Shown here in pieces: positions 8,886 through 17,840 of a stretch of DNA of 25,440 bases. The notes beneath the pieces are model-generated. The model saw only the letters and a list, made by a program, of their open reading frames with translations, was not told the origin of the DNA and searched no databases. Within the stretch, counting starts at the first letter, position 1, and each line of letters starts with the position of its first letter. Both the position numbers and the translations under genes were made by a program. The stretch comes from DATKXO01 sp035528995 (GTDB lineage: Bacteria > Planctomycetota > Phycisphaerae > UBA1845): positions 1 through 25,440 of the forward strand of contig DATKXO010000244.1 in the NCBI GenBank assembly GCA_035528995.1. Direction: 5' to 3'.

Positions 8886-11396
8886 CTATTGGCCGGTCCC
8901 CGGCATCGGGCCCGTCGGCGGCGCCCCGGTCGCTTTGGCCGTCCGCAACCGCTCCAGCAAACGCTCGATGCCCTGCACGAGGCCCGGGTTCCCTTCCTTC
9001 GCGGCCAACGACTTGGCCCTCTCGGCCATGGCGATGGCCTCATCAATGCGGAAGGCCATCGAGTAGAGCAAGCTCAGCGAACTCAGCAGCTCGGGCTCGC
9101 GATAGCCCGTCTTCTCGCACAGGTCCTCCATCATGGCCAAGCCCTCATAGACCTTGCGGAACTGCGGGTCGGGACAGCCCACCAGGAACATGGCCAGGTT
9201 GCTGACGGCACCGTGGTCGCCCGGTGCTATCGCCACACCTTCTCGCAACAGTTGCTCGGCCTTGGCGAAATCACTGTTGTTGGCGTAGTAGCGGGCCAGC
9301 GCCGCCCGAACGTGGGCGGATTCCGGCCTGGCCTCCAGTTTGGGGGCCAGAATCCCGGGAAGCTCCTCACCGCGACCGGCCGCCACGTAGGCCTGAACGA
9401 GCTGGAGGGCGCAGGGTTGCATGCCCGGCTGCACGAAGCCCGGTTCGATGTCCAGGACGCGTCGGAAATGGTCGATCGCCACATCGTAGTCCGCCGCTTC
9501 CCCCGCAAGCACGCCCAGAAAGAACCGGGCGTTCAGGTGGTCCGGATACTTCGCGACGATCTCCGTTAAGTACTGCTTGGCGACGTCCGGCTTGTCCAAC
9601 GCCAGGTTCGCCAGCGCCATCCCGTACAGCGTCGGCACGTCCCGGCAGACCTCCAGGCATCGGCCGTAGTTCTTCAACGCCTCTTCAGGTTGATGGTTCG
9701 CGCGGTACAGGTCCGCCAGGAACCGAAAGGCCGGATGGAAGTCCGTGTATTGCCTGGTCACCTTCTCCAGGCGCTCGATCCGGTTCTCGACGTCCTCCAG
9801 GACATCGGGCGTGTACATGATCTGCTCCACCACGTGCATGGCCGGCATCATGCCCTCCGGGTCGGCACGCTCGGCCGGCGGCGGGAGGCTGCCACCCTCC
9901 GGGACGACGTAGCCCATGGCCTCGAGCTTCTGCCGGTCGGCCATGCTGAGCGTCTCCGTCGGCTGAGCCACCTCCGTCATGTCCAGGTCCGGACCGAAGA
10001 GATTGACCAGCTCCTGTTTTAGCTCCTCGGCACGCTCCGGTCGGGAGTCGATGATGTTGTTCAGCTCGTCCCGGTCCTGGGAAAGATCGTAGAGCGCCGG
10101 TTTGGGCCCGTAGATGTACTTGTCGTCGCCGACGTACACGGCCAACTGCACCCCCCACCCGAAGGCCAACAGGCCGTGGCGCGTTTCGGCGATGATCGGG
10201 CGGGCCTCGGGAATCTCCTGCGTCAGGTCGATGCCGTCGGTCCGCGGCGGCGCCTCGAGACCCAGCAGCGAGTGAAGGGTGGGCACGACGTCCACCTGCG
10301 ACACGCGGCGACTGACGTGGACGCCCCCGCCCAGCCGCTGCCCGCAACGCATGACGAACGGCACCCGCAGCGTGGCCTCGTAGGTCAGGAAGGCGTGGGT
10401 CAGTTCGTTGTGCTGTCCCAGGCTGTCGCCGTGATCGCCCATCACCACCACCAGCGTCCGGTCGGTGATGCCCAGCTCGTCCAGCACGTCCACCAGCTTG
10501 CCGAGCTGGGCATCCACAAAAGCGATCTCGCCGTCGTAGGGGTTGCCGGCGTACTGCTCCGCATAGGGGCTGGGCGGCTCGTACAGAGCGTGGGGGTCGA
10601 AGTAGTGGACCCAGTAGAAAAACGGCTTCTCGGTCGCCCCGCGCAGCCACTCGATGGCCCGTTGCGTGGTCCGATCGGCCTTGCTCTCCTTGTACAGGAA
10701 AATCGGCGGCTCTTCGCAGTCGCTCAGGTCGTCGTCGTAGCGGTCGAACCCCTGATCCAACCCGAAACGGGAATCGAGGACGAAGGCCGAGATCACCGCC
10801 CCCGTGGCGTAGCCCTTGTCGGCCAGCGTTTCCGCCAGCGTCTGGTGCTCGTCGGTGAGGCGAAACGAACCGTTCACGTAAGCCCCGTGATGTTCCGGAT
10901 ACAGCCCCGTTATGATGGAGGCGTGCGCCGGAACCGTCGTGGGGGCGGTAGCCGTCGCTTTGGAGAAGATCACCCCCTCGCGGGCCAGTCGATCCAGCGT
11001 GGGGGTTTTTATGGCCTCGTTGCCGTAGCAGCCCACCCGGTCGGCCCGCGTGGTGTCGAAGGTGACCAGCAACACGTTGCTGCCGGCGAACTCGCCCGGT
11101 TCGACGGACAACGAATCCACCTCGGGCAGGTCCGGCGGTATTTCGATGGGGCTCGGGTTGTGCCCGATCACGACCGGAGGACGCAACTGGTATCCGGTCT
11201 TGAGGTAGTGGGCGACGGCGGCGAGGATCAGGAGAATCCCCACCACCAACCGCCACGATACGCGGCGGCGGCCAGCCTTCTGCGCCGGGGCGGCTGGCGA
11301 CTGGGCATCCGCCGGCGGCGGCGGACCGGTTTCGGGAGTGCTCGCTACATCCGAGGGGTTGTCCGCCGCGTCTCGGGAGGGGGGTGGATCGCTCAT
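8886..11396 (-). CDS. sulfatase-fold hydrolase/transferase with N-terminal membrane anchor and C-terminal TPRs
   Basis: An 836-residue protein. A Pro/Ala-rich cytoplasmic tail (1-42) precedes a single TM helix (about 47-65), so the rest should lie outside the membrane. The sulfatase-fold domain covers about 105-495: FDTTRADRVGCYG (113-125, Asp114), active-site TVPAH (Thr154-His158) then ITG, HYFDPH (264-269), GDHGD (Asp321-His322) and His334. Thr154 stands where formylglycine would form. The domain ends at LEAMGYV (491-497). TPR-like helices run from about 550 to 815; the last part (LAMFLVGCPDPQFR, 734-747) resembles the TPR cap of the two proteins at 5819-8719 and 11769-14042. The ATG at 11396 has only a weak purine stretch upstream, but a good promoter lies at 11456-11484. 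Substrate unknown. Confidence 0.87.
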   Translation of the reverse strand: MSDPPPSRDAADNPSDVASTPETGPPPPADAQSPAAPAQKAGRRRVSWRLVVGILLILAAVAHYLKTGYQLRPPVVIGHNPSPIEIPPDLPEVDSLSVEPGEFAGSNVLLVTFDTTRADRVGCYGNEAIKTPTLDRLAREGVIFSKATATAPTTVPAHASIITGLYPEHHGAYVNGSFRLTDEHQTLAETLADKGYATGAVISAFVLDSRFGLDQGFDRYDDDLSDCEEPPIFLYKESKADRTTQRAIEWLRGATEKPFFYWVHYFDPHALYEPPSPYAEQYAGNPYDGEIAFVDAQLGKLVDVLDELGITDRTLVVVMGDHGDSLGQHNELTHAFLTYEATLRVPFVMRCGQRLGGGVHVSRRVSQVDVVPTLHSLLGLEAPPRTDGIDLTQEIPEARPIIAETRHGLLAFGWGVQLAVYVGDDKYIYGPKPALYDLSQDRDELNNIIDSRPERAEELKQELVNLFGPDLDMTEVAQPTETLSMADRQKLEAMGYVVPEGGSLPPPAERADPEGMMPAMHVVEQIMYTPDVLEDVENRIERLEKVTRQYTDFHPAFRFLADLYRANHQPEEALKNYGRCLEVCRDVPTLYGMALANLALDKPDVAKQYLTEIVAKYPDHLNARFFLGVLAGEAADYDVAIDHFRRVLDIEPGFVQPGMQPCALQLVQAYVAAGRGEELPGILAPKLEARPESAHVRAALARYYANNSDFAKAEQLLREGVAIAPGDHGAVSNLAMFLVGCPDPQFRKVYEGLAMMEDLCEKTGYREPELLSSLSLLYSMAFRIDEAIAMAERAKSLAAKEGNPGLVQGIERLLERLRTAKATGAPPTGPMPGTGQ

Positions 11397-11768
11397 AGGT
11401 TTCTCTATCGGGTCAGCCGATCATCGAACACAGTCGGGCAACCGCAAAGAACGGGATTCTAGGGGCTGCTCTGAGCCAATTCAAGCAGGACCAAAACATA
11501 CGCAGCCCGGCCGGCAGGCCAAGGAAGCCGCGGTTTCTACGACACCGACACCTTGCGGTTCACCGGTAAGCCCGGCGCCCGCACCTCGCCGGATGGGCAT
11601 AACACACGACCCGAGCGGCGCCCGACAGCCCGCAGATTCAAGCGATGATTATGGGACAGGCGCCCGGTGATTCCCTTTGCACGCGCCGGGACAGGCCGGG
11701 CACCCGACGTTGGCGTCGGGCCGCGTCGGCTTGACGTCGCCCCGAGCCCGAACTCAGGCCGGCGGTCA
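11397..11768. other. intergenic region between two minus-strand genes
   Basis: 372 bp between the GT39-TPR gene (stop at 11769) and the sulfatase-TPR gene (start 11396). It holds the promoter at 11456-11484 and a 7-bp perfect hairpin with loop TTGG (11703-11720), about 50 nt after the GT39-TPR stop. That hairpin may help end the upstream transcript but lacks a T-tract. No gene is seen. Confidence 0.5.
11456..11484 (-). promoter_or_regulatory. putative sigma70-type promoter of the sulfatase-TPR unit
   Basis: On the minus strand TTGAAT (11484-11479) and TAGAAT (11461-11456) are spaced exactly 17 bp, with 4/6 and 5/6 matches to consensus. Transcription would begin about 50 nt upstream of the ATG at 11396 and could cover both sulfatase-TPR genes down to 5819. 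Confidence 0.5.
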
Positions 11769-14042
11769 TCACCCACCGGGGGAGCGCCCGGGCGCGGTTT
11801 GGGGCCGGGCCGGGGCCTCCTCGTACATCCGCAGCCGGCGTCGGATCTGGGCCGCAAGAACCGGGTCCCCTTTCTGCGTGGCCAACTCCACCGCCCGGCG
11901 AGCGGTTCCGGCGGCCTGCTCTCGGTGCCCGACCACGAACTGGGCCGCGGCCAGCGCGTCCAGCGCGGAGGGGTCCCCGAAGCCGGACAGCTCGCAGGCC
12001 CGCTGACCGCACTGCAGGGCGCGCCCGCCGTCGCGAACGGCCGGATCGGGGCAACTGGCCAGCAGTTTGGCCAACATGGCCAACAGCCCGACCTCTTCCG
12101 GCACGATGGCCAACCCGCCTTCCAGGACCCTGACCGCGTCGGCGAACCGCCCGGTTCCCGTCAGACTGCCGGCGATGGCCTCGAATCTGCGAGCGCTTTC
12201 CGGATCCAAGCGGACCGCCTGGTGCAGCATGTCCAGCCCCTCGGTCATCCGTCCACACTGGATCAACACGCCGCCCAGGTTGGTGTAGAGCGTTGCGTCG
12301 CCCTCCGACAAAGGCAGGGCCAGCATGAACTGGCGGATGGCACCGTCGAACTTGCCTTGGCGGCCCAGGACGAAACCCAGATGCTTGTGGGCCTCGACGT
12401 GGTCGGGCTTCAAGGCCACGGCCTTGGCCAGATACTCCTCGGCCCGGGCCCAGTCTTCCTGCTGCATGCTGATCAGGCCGAGGGTAAACCAGCTTTCGGG
12501 CAGACCCGGGAACCGCTCGACCGATTCCAGCAGATACTCTTGTGCCTCGGCCGTTCTGCCCTGGCCCGCGAGCACGATTCCGGCCGCCGAGCAGCTCTGG
12601 GCGTAGCCCACCTCGACCCCCTCCGGCACCCGCGACACGACGGCGCCGGCCAGAAGCAGGACCACCAGGGCCGGACACGCCGCGCGCCAGCGCCTGGCGC
12701 GAAGCGTATCGACCAGCCACAACACCGCCCCCCCCGCGAAGACGAGGAGCACCGGCACCACCGGCAACCGGTATCGGGCGGTCACGAAGAACATCACCAC
12801 GCCGACCATGTAGATCAGCACGAAGCCCCACAGCGGGAACAACCGCCGAGCCTGGCCCAGGCTGATGACCAGGCCCAGCAGGCCCAACGGGCCAACGATT
12901 CGGAAGCTCAGCGGCAGGTAGTTCAGCACCGGACCGAACTTGTCGGCCATAAACCGGATGTCCTGGTTGTTGGACACCTCCCAGCGGCTCCAGAACAGCC
13001 CCAGCTTGTTGAGCATCAGGGCGGCCGCTTGGGCCGGCTGGTCGCGCATGAAGTTCAGCGCTTCCCGCCAGTAGTATCCGGAGACCTCGGAGGGCTTGAG
13101 CGGCCTGCCCGCCGCCCGCTCGGCCCGCTCGATCTGGGCGTAGTAGCCCGCCCACCACTCCGGAGGCGTCCCGGGCACGATCGCGGTCATGCCGTCGGCG
13201 CCCGGGTTGTTGCCGATGAAGAAGTTCACACCGGACGAGGAGGAGACCAGCACCACGTCCTGGCCCACCACGTAATTGCGGACCGTGACCGGGGCGATCG
13301 GCAGGATGCATCCGATCACGAAGCAGGCCCCGTAACCCAACAGGCGGCGCCGGCTCGGCCAATGCATGACGATCAGCCAGACCAGCACGCCGGGCGCGAA
13401 CAGCAGGATGGTGGGGCGAGCGACGCCCGACAGTCCCAGCACGCAGCCGCTGATCAGCCAGAGCCAGGGCCTGGGCCGGTCGGCGGTCAGCAGCAACAGC
13501 CAGATCAGCAGAAGGTCCAGAAAGACCGCCAGCCAGACGACCAACAGCTCGGCCTCGAAGTACAGGAACATGCCGTAGCCCGCCGCCCCGAGCCCGGCCA
13601 GCGCACCGGCCGACCTGCCGAACGCCCGCCGCCCGATGGCGTAGAGCAACACGCAACTCAGCGAGCCGACGACGATCTGAATGATTCGCGGGGCGAAATC
13701 CGACGGGCCGAACAGCCGGTACACCACACCCAGGAACCCGGGATACAGCGGAGCCCGGAAGTACGGCCCGTCGACGAACCGGTCACCGGCGGCGACGGCC
13801 TCGCCCCACTGCCGGTGATACTGGGGGTCCATGACCTCGTGGCCGAAGAACGGCGAGGAACGCACCTGGTACAGATAGACGCCGCGGAGGGCCAGAGCGA
13901 TGAGGAAGATGACCGCGATCCAGATCAGGTCCCGGCGGATGCCGCTTGGGGGAGCCGGTGCGTCCGTGGTCGCACCGCCCGAGTCCGACTCCGGGACGCA
14001 ACCCGCACCCGCGTCGTTCGTGCCCGGTTGCGTGTTCGTCAC
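11769..14042 (-). CDS. GT39-type membrane glycosyltransferase with C-terminal TPR repeats
   Basis: A 757-residue protein from the GTG at 14042. A polar N-terminus of about 35 residues precedes TM1 (about 38-55). The next loop has the family pattern HEVMDPQYHRQW (candidate catalytic Asp) and YFRAPLYPGFLG. Membrane helices continue to about residue 465 and include ARYRLPVVPVLLVF and a loop with GNNPGADG, both shared with the paralogue at 3869-5743. Residues about 480-745 are TPRs ending in a cap with LLASCPDPAVRDGG and ALDALAAAQ. The frame is open to an ATG at 14222 (817 residues), but 14042 is preferred: GAGGGAG lies just upstream, a -35/-10 pair sits at 14095-14123, and the paralogue also has a short tail. 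It is divergent from the STT3-like gene. Sugar donor and acceptor unknown. Confidence 0.82.
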   Translation of the reverse strand: MTNTQPGTNDAGAGCVPESDSGGATTDAPAPPSGIRRDLIWIAVIFLIALALRGVYLYQVRSSPFFGHEVMDPQYHRQWGEAVAAGDRFVDGPYFRAPLYPGFLGVVYRLFGPSDFAPRIIQIVVGSLSCVLLYAIGRRAFGRSAGALAGLGAAGYGMFLYFEAELLVVWLAVFLDLLLIWLLLLTADRPRPWLWLISGCVLGLSGVARPTILLFAPGVLVWLIVMHWPSRRRLLGYGACFVIGCILPIAPVTVRNYVVGQDVVLVSSSSGVNFFIGNNPGADGMTAIVPGTPPEWWAGYYAQIERAERAAGRPLKPSEVSGYYWREALNFMRDQPAQAAALMLNKLGLFWSRWEVSNNQDIRFMADKFGPVLNYLPLSFRIVGPLGLLGLVISLGQARRLFPLWGFVLIYMVGVVMFFVTARYRLPVVPVLLVFAGGAVLWLVDTLRARRWRAACPALVVLLLAGAVVSRVPEGVEVGYAQSCSAAGIVLAGQGRTAEAQEYLLESVERFPGLPESWFTLGLISMQQEDWARAEEYLAKAVALKPDHVEAHKHLGFVLGRQGKFDGAIRQFMLALPLSEGDATLYTNLGGVLIQCGRMTEGLDMLHQAVRLDPESARRFEAIAGSLTGTGRFADAVRVLEGGLAIVPEEVGLLAMLAKLLASCPDPAVRDGGRALQCGQRACELSGFGDPSALDALAAAQFVVGHREQAAGTARRAVELATQKGDPVLAAQIRRRLRMYEEAPARPQTAPGRSPGG

Positions 14043-14094
14043 GACTCCCTCGTCATCGAGTGCCGGCGCGTGCCTCGTCGGCTCATCGATCGAG

Positions 14095-14123
14095 AGAATA
14101 GCCCGGTAGAGCACGCAAGTCCA
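14095..14123 (-). promoter_or_regulatory. putative promoter of the GT39-TPR gene
   Basis: On the minus strand TGGACT (14123-14118) and TATTCT (14100-14095) are spaced 17 bp, each 4/6 to consensus. Its transcript would start after 14095 and therefore exclude the ATG at 14222, favouring the GTG start at 14042. Confidence 0.35.
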
Positions 14124-14193
14124 CGCGTCATGCGCCCGACCGACGATGCAGGGGCCGTCGGTCACCGCACGCCCATCGCCGGGCGCCGTCTGC

Positions 14194-14222
14194 TTGCTAA
14201 GCGATTTTGCGAGGCGTACCAT
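14194..14222 (+). promoter_or_regulatory. putative promoter of the STT3-like gene
   Basis: TTGCTA (14194-14199) and TACCAT (14217-14222) are spaced 17 bp, each 4/6 to the sigma70 consensus, about 65 nt before the TTG start at 14292. With the minus-strand promoter at 14095-14123 it makes a compact divergent control region. Confidence 0.35.
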
Positions 14223-14291
14223 CGCCCGCCGCAGGCAACCGGCACCGGACGGAGCGCGTGCGGCGGCACAGCGACGGCCTGGGAGGGCAGC

Positions 14292-16541
14292 TTGAACGGC
14301 TCACCTGTCGAGCGCGGCGAGCGACGCGGTCTGGCCGCCGCGATCCTCCGATGGTCCGTTCCCGCCGGGCTCTTCCTGCTGGCCTTCGCCGTCCGGGCGA
14401 TGTCCTGGGCCACCGTGCTGGGCCCGCACCGGGTCCACTTCCGCGGCGCGGACGCCTACTACCACATGCGGCGGATCCTCTATCTGCTGGCCAACTTTCC
14501 GTCGGGCTTCGAGTTCGACCGCTACATCAACTTCCCCCACGGGGCCAAGCCGATCTGGCCCATCTTCTTCGACGCGATCATCGCCCTTCTGGTGCGCCCG
14601 TTCTACCGGGCCGACGATTCGCTGGCCGTCGAGCGGGTGGTCGTCTGGGTCCCGGTGCTTCTCGGTGCCGGGACGGTGTTGGCCCTCTATTTCCTGGCCC
14701 GGCGGTACTTCGGCTTCCACGTCGCCTGGATAGCCGGTCTTTTCCTCTGCATCCTTCCGGGCCACTTCTGGTACTCGCAGATCGGCTTCCTGGATCACCA
14801 CGCCGCGGTGTCGCTCGTTTCGACGCTGCTGCTCGCGGCGGCCATGGGCTTTCTGGCCCGCTTCACTACGTCCCCCTCCGGCGGGGGCGCGGTTCTGCTG
14901 GCTGCCATAGTGACCGGAGTAATGCTGGCCTGCTCGCTGCTTCTATGGCCGGGGAGCCTCCTGCACGTCGGGCTCGTCGAACTCGGGCTGGTGGTCTTTC
15001 TGCTGAGCCGTCCGACCCGTGACGACGCGGCCCGCTTCGCCGGGCTGCTCGCCCTGGCCCATGTGATCGCCTTTCTACTGGTGCTCCCCTCCGGCGCCAC
15101 CAGCTCCTGGCCGCAGTGGAGCGACTTCAGCCCCGTGGTGCTGTCCCGCTTCCAACCCTGGCTGTTTGGGGCCCTGGCGGCCTACGCCGGGACGTGCGCG
15201 GCGCTGTGGAAGTGGACGGCGGTGGGACGCACCTTCCGGGCCAGGCTGGTGCAGGCCGTCGCCGTCGGCGTCCTGCTGCTGACGGCCAGCGGCATCGTCT
15301 TCCCCGATCTTCGACACGCCGCCGCCGACCCCTGGGAGTGGTTCGCGAAGCGGGAGACGTTCCAGGCCATGGTGGCCGAGTCCCGGGCCCTGTTCAGCAC
15401 GCGCCAGGGCTGGACCACCAGGTTCGCCGAGCTGCGTCTCTCCCGTTTCCTCTACCTGTTCCCCATCTGCGCGGTCGCCTTCGGATTCTGGATTCGCGGG
15501 CAACGCGATCGTCCCGCCCTGTCGCTCCTGCTGGGATGGTCCCTGGCACTGGCAGTGGCGACGGTGGTGCAGAAGAGGTTCTCCAACTCGTTCTCGGTCG
15601 TGCTCGTGCTGCTGACGGCCTGGTGCTGCGTCCGGGCGTACGCTCTGCTCCCCGGGCTCCTGCGGGCCTCCCGAATACGCCGCCTGGCCGGCAGGGCCGT
15701 GCTGCTCGCCCTGATCGTGCTGCTGCTCTGGCCGACCTTCGGAACGCACTACCTGCCCATTCAGAACCAGATCGAGGCCCTGCGGGGTCAGACGTTGACC
15801 ATCATGGAGCCCGCCACCGTCCAGATGAGGATGCTGGTCCTGGCGGCCGAGTGGCTGCGGCGCAACACGCCGCATACCTCGGGCTTCCTCAACGCCGCCG
15901 AACGTCCCGAATACGGCGTCCTGGCTCGCTGCAGCAACGGACACGTCCTGGAGTACGTCGGCCGCCGCCCCGCCGTCACAGACAACTTCGGTGACGACAT
16001 AGGCGAAGAGAACTTCCGGCTGAGCTTCGCCTACTTTGAGGCCGGCGAGCAGGAGGCCGTCGGCATCCTCGAGCGGCTGAAGGTCCGGTACGTGCTGGCC
16101 GAGCACCGCCCGGCGCAGGACCCGGCCGGCAGGCCCTCGATGAGCCACCGTCTGTCGGAGAACGGTCTGGGCCTGCGGCAACACCGATTGATCTTCGAGA
16201 CGCCGGGCCTTCAACCGGGCGGCCCGCCGGTGTACCGGGTGTACGAGTACGTCAAGGGTGCCCGGGTGGTGGGCCGCGCCGCCCCGGGGACGGAGGTGTC
16301 GGCCAGCCTGCGTTACCGGACCAGTCTGCAGCGCCCCGGCGTGTTCCAGACGGCGGCTCGGGCCGACCGGGGCGGTACCTACACGCTGTGGCTGCCGTAC
16401 TCCACGCGCGGCACGCCGCCCGCGCTGCGCACCCAGGCCTTCTACGTTCTGCAAGCCGCGGGACAGACCGCTCCCTTGTTCGTCGACGAATGGGCCGTGC
16501 AGCGGGGCGCGCGGATCACCGGGCCGGACTTTGGCCCTTGA
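14292..16541 (+). CDS. STT3-like oligosaccharyltransferase (GT66-type)
   Basis: A 749-residue membrane protein resembling the catalytic subunit of N-oligosaccharyltransferases (STT3/AglB/PglB), which move a glycan from a polyprenyl carrier to Asn on exported proteins. TM1 (about 22-40) is followed by GADAYYHMRR (52-61), the acidic metal/catalytic motif of the first external loop. FLDHHA (166-171) matches the second conserved external-loop motif. About ten more hydrophobic segments precede a C-terminal soluble domain (from about 505). There RPEYGVLA (538-545) occupies the place of the sequon-binding WWDYG motif and is strongly degenerate, but the following NGH and RRPAVTDNFG resemble the family. 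The TTG start follows GGGAGGG by five bases. The frame is open far upstream, but only antisense to the GT39-TPR gene. Family membership is fairly sure; activity on proteins is inferred. Confidence 0.8.
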   Translation: MNGSPVERGERRGLAAAILRWSVPAGLFLLAFAVRAMSWATVLGPHRVHFRGADAYYHMRRILYLLANFPSGFEFDRYINFPHGAKPIWPIFFDAIIALLVRPFYRADDSLAVERVVVWVPVLLGAGTVLALYFLARRYFGFHVAWIAGLFLCILPGHFWYSQIGFLDHHAAVSLVSTLLLAAAMGFLARFTTSPSGGGAVLLAAIVTGVMLACSLLLWPGSLLHVGLVELGLVVFLLSRPTRDDAARFAGLLALAHVIAFLLVLPSGATSSWPQWSDFSPVVLSRFQPWLFGALAAYAGTCAALWKWTAVGRTFRARLVQAVAVGVLLLTASGIVFPDLRHAAADPWEWFAKRETFQAMVAESRALFSTRQGWTTRFAELRLSRFLYLFPICAVAFGFWIRGQRDRPALSLLLGWSLALAVATVVQKRFSNSFSVVLVLLTAWCCVRAYALLPGLLRASRIRRLAGRAVLLALIVLLLWPTFGTHYLPIQNQIEALRGQTLTIMEPATVQMRMLVLAAEWLRRNTPHTSGFLNAAERPEYGVLARCSNGHVLEYVGRRPAVTDNFGDDIGEENFRLSFAYFEAGEQEAVGILERLKVRYVLAEHRPAQDPAGRPSMSHRLSENGLGLRQHRLIFETPGLQPGGPPVYRVYEYVKGARVVGRAAPGTEVSASLRYRTSLQRPGVFQTAARADRGGTYTLWLPYSTRGTPPALRTQAFYVLQAAGQTAPLFVDEWAVQRGARITGPDFGP

Positions 16542-16851
16542 TCCCCCGGTCCCGTCTGACTGCCGCCGCATGAAGCAGGGGAGGCGGTGCCGGCCTCAAT
16601 CATGGCCCCTGCCCTGTTGCTGCCCGGCGCCGGGGCGCCTTCCCACCCCGATCGCCGGGCGCCGATCCGGCGACGACAGGATCGAGGCCGACGCTTTGAC
16701 CGGGCCCCCCGAGGACCACCGACCCTCAGACTCCGGCCCCGACCTGCGCGTAAAAAACCCGCCCCACCACGTGGATGGGGCGGGCTTCAGGCTTGTCATG
16801 CATCTCTCGCGGTCACCAAACGATCGTGACCGGTCGAGCACTTACTACTTA
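16542..16851. other. convergent intergenic region
   Basis: 310 bp between the STT3-like stop (+) and the PEP-CTERM gene stop (-). It holds the intrinsic terminator at 16752-16784, serving the minus-strand gene. Just past the PEP-CTERM stop there is a second in-frame stop and a doubled CTTACTA (16841-16854). No gene is seen. Confidence 0.5.
16752..16784 (-). terminator. intrinsic terminator of the PEP-CTERM gene
   Basis: A perfect 9-bp GC-rich stem (CCCGCCCCA at 16758-16766 with TGGGGCGGG at 16776-16784, 9-nt loop) is followed on the minus strand by six T residues (16757-16752). It lies about 70 nt after the stop of the gene at 16852-17556. Confidence 0.85.
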
Positions 16852-17556
16852 CTACCGACGACGACGGAGCAACAGCAGCATGCCGGCTCCGAACAGGCCC
16901 AGTGTGGCCGGCTCGGGAACCAGGAAGCTGAAGTCGTGGACCGACGGGAACGTGGCATAGGTCGTCGTGATGACCGGCGGCCCGATGGCCGGGTTGTTCG
17001 AACCCACGATCAGAGCGTCCGACGACGTAAAGAACCACTGGCCCATGATCGTAATCGAGTAGGCACCGCCGCCGCTGAACGTCGTGTTCGCCACGATCTG
17101 ATACAGAGCCGTGTGCGGAATGACGAACGGCGTGGCGCCCATGTTGATCGTCCAGATCCAGTTCCCAGGCGTGCCGAGCAGCACGCCGAAGGTCGTCAGC
17201 AAGTTGAAGCTCGTCGGATCGTAGAACTCGAACCACATCACCGCAGCAGAGCCACCCAGCCCGACGACGCGCGTCAGCCCGCCGACGAACTTCGCCTTCG
17301 TGACGTTCACACCGCTGATGGTGTCGTAGTCATCGTAGCCCAGCGCGGCCAGCTTCGGGGGTGCGCTCCAGTAGCCGAGCGCGCCAGCATACAGGCTGTC
17401 GTAGGCAGCTGTACTGGCCCGCTCGCCCTGGCTGACCATCTCAGTGGGCGTGGCGGTGTAGATCGGCCCGGTGCGACTGCCCGAATGGGTCAACTCCGCC
17501 ATTGCCGGTGCGGTCATGATCACCGCAGCCAGCACGGCAAAAGCAACTTTTCTCAT
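16852..17556 (-). CDS. PEP-CTERM sorting-domain protein, secreted
   Basis: A 234-residue protein with a Sec signal peptide (residues 1-20, cleavage after APAMA). The C-terminus is a complete PEP-CTERM signal: VPEPATLG (213-220), a hydrophobic stretch, then RRRR at the end. In such proteins an exosortase is expected to recognise the PEP motif and process the tail at the membrane. No exosortase lies in the window. The middle (21-210) is rich in Gly, Thr, Ser and aromatic residues, without a recognisable enzyme motif. It has two N-x-T sequons (Asn84, Asn157). The ATG at 17556 has a strong AAGGAGG 9-10 nt upstream; the longer frame to 17649 lacks a signal peptide at its start. Function unknown, likely a surface or matrix protein. 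Confidence 0.85.
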   Translation of the reverse strand: MRKVAFAVLAAVIMTAPAMAELTHSGSRTGPIYTATPTEMVSQGERASTAAYDSLYAGALGYWSAPPKLAALGYDDYDTISGVNVTKAKFVGGLTRVVGLGGSAAVMWFEFYDPTSFNLLTTFGVLLGTPGNWIWTINMGATPFVIPHTALYQIVANTTFSGGGAYSITIMGQWFFTSSDALIVGSNNPAIGPPVITTTYATFPSVHDFSFLVPEPATLGLFGAGMLLLLRRRR

Positions 17557-17653
17557 AAGAAGAGCCTCCTTAACTGCAATCTTTCCGTACTGTATTACCT
17601 GCCTCCGATACGCGTGGGCCTTCCAGCACCCAATCCGGAAGACCCGCAAAACA

Positions 17654-17695
17654 GAAACAGCACAGCACCCCTACTACGAAACAGCACAGCACCCC
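17654..17695. repeat. direct repeat of an 18-mer upstream of the PEP-CTERM gene
   Basis: GAAACAGCACAGCACCCC occurs at 17654-17671 and again, identical, at 17678-17695, a period of 24 bp. The pair lies about 100-140 bp upstream of the ATG at 17556 (-), where activator or repressor sites would be expected. No further copy was seen in the window. Confidence 0.75.
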
Positions 17696-17819
17696 AAGTT
17701 TCGTTTGCCCTGAATCGCAGGCTCGACCGCCGTCCAGCACCCAAGAACGACCGTCAAAACGAAAAAGAGCGCGCCACCACGGAAACCGCGGCGACCCACT
17801 CTCTCTCCCAGGCCTGCAT

Positions 17820-17840
17820 CAGGCTGGCTGTACCAGCCTG
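17820..17840. repeat. 21-bp dyad, operator-like
   Basis: CAGGCTGG (17820-17827) and CCAGCCTG (17833-17840) are perfect inverted arms around CTGTA. It lies in the upstream region of the PEP-CTERM gene. Its shape fits a dimeric regulator site or an RNA hairpin in a long leader; no T-tract follows. Confidence 0.55.

Noticed and set aside
10176..11462. A 428-codon plus-strand open frame opposite the second sulfatase-TPR gene
   Set aside because: Antisense shadow: it has no domain, signal or ribosome binding site, while the opposite strand carries conserved active-site motifs.
14043..14222. An earlier ATG start for the GT39-TPR gene at 14222
   Set aside because: The extra 60 residues are not family-like, a promoter-like pair lies inside the stretch, and a purine-rich site precedes the GTG at 14042. 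The longer start cannot be fully excluded.
11667..14291. The long upstream extension of the STT3-like frame
   Set aside because: It is antisense to the GT39-TPR gene and rich in Gln, Arg and His without hydrophobic segments. The TTG at 14292 with GGGAGGG just upstream gives the normal family N-terminus.
17654..17695. The doubled 18-mer as a CRISPR remnant
   Set aside because: There are only two copies with a 6-bp gap, far shorter than a spacer, and no cas gene is nearby.
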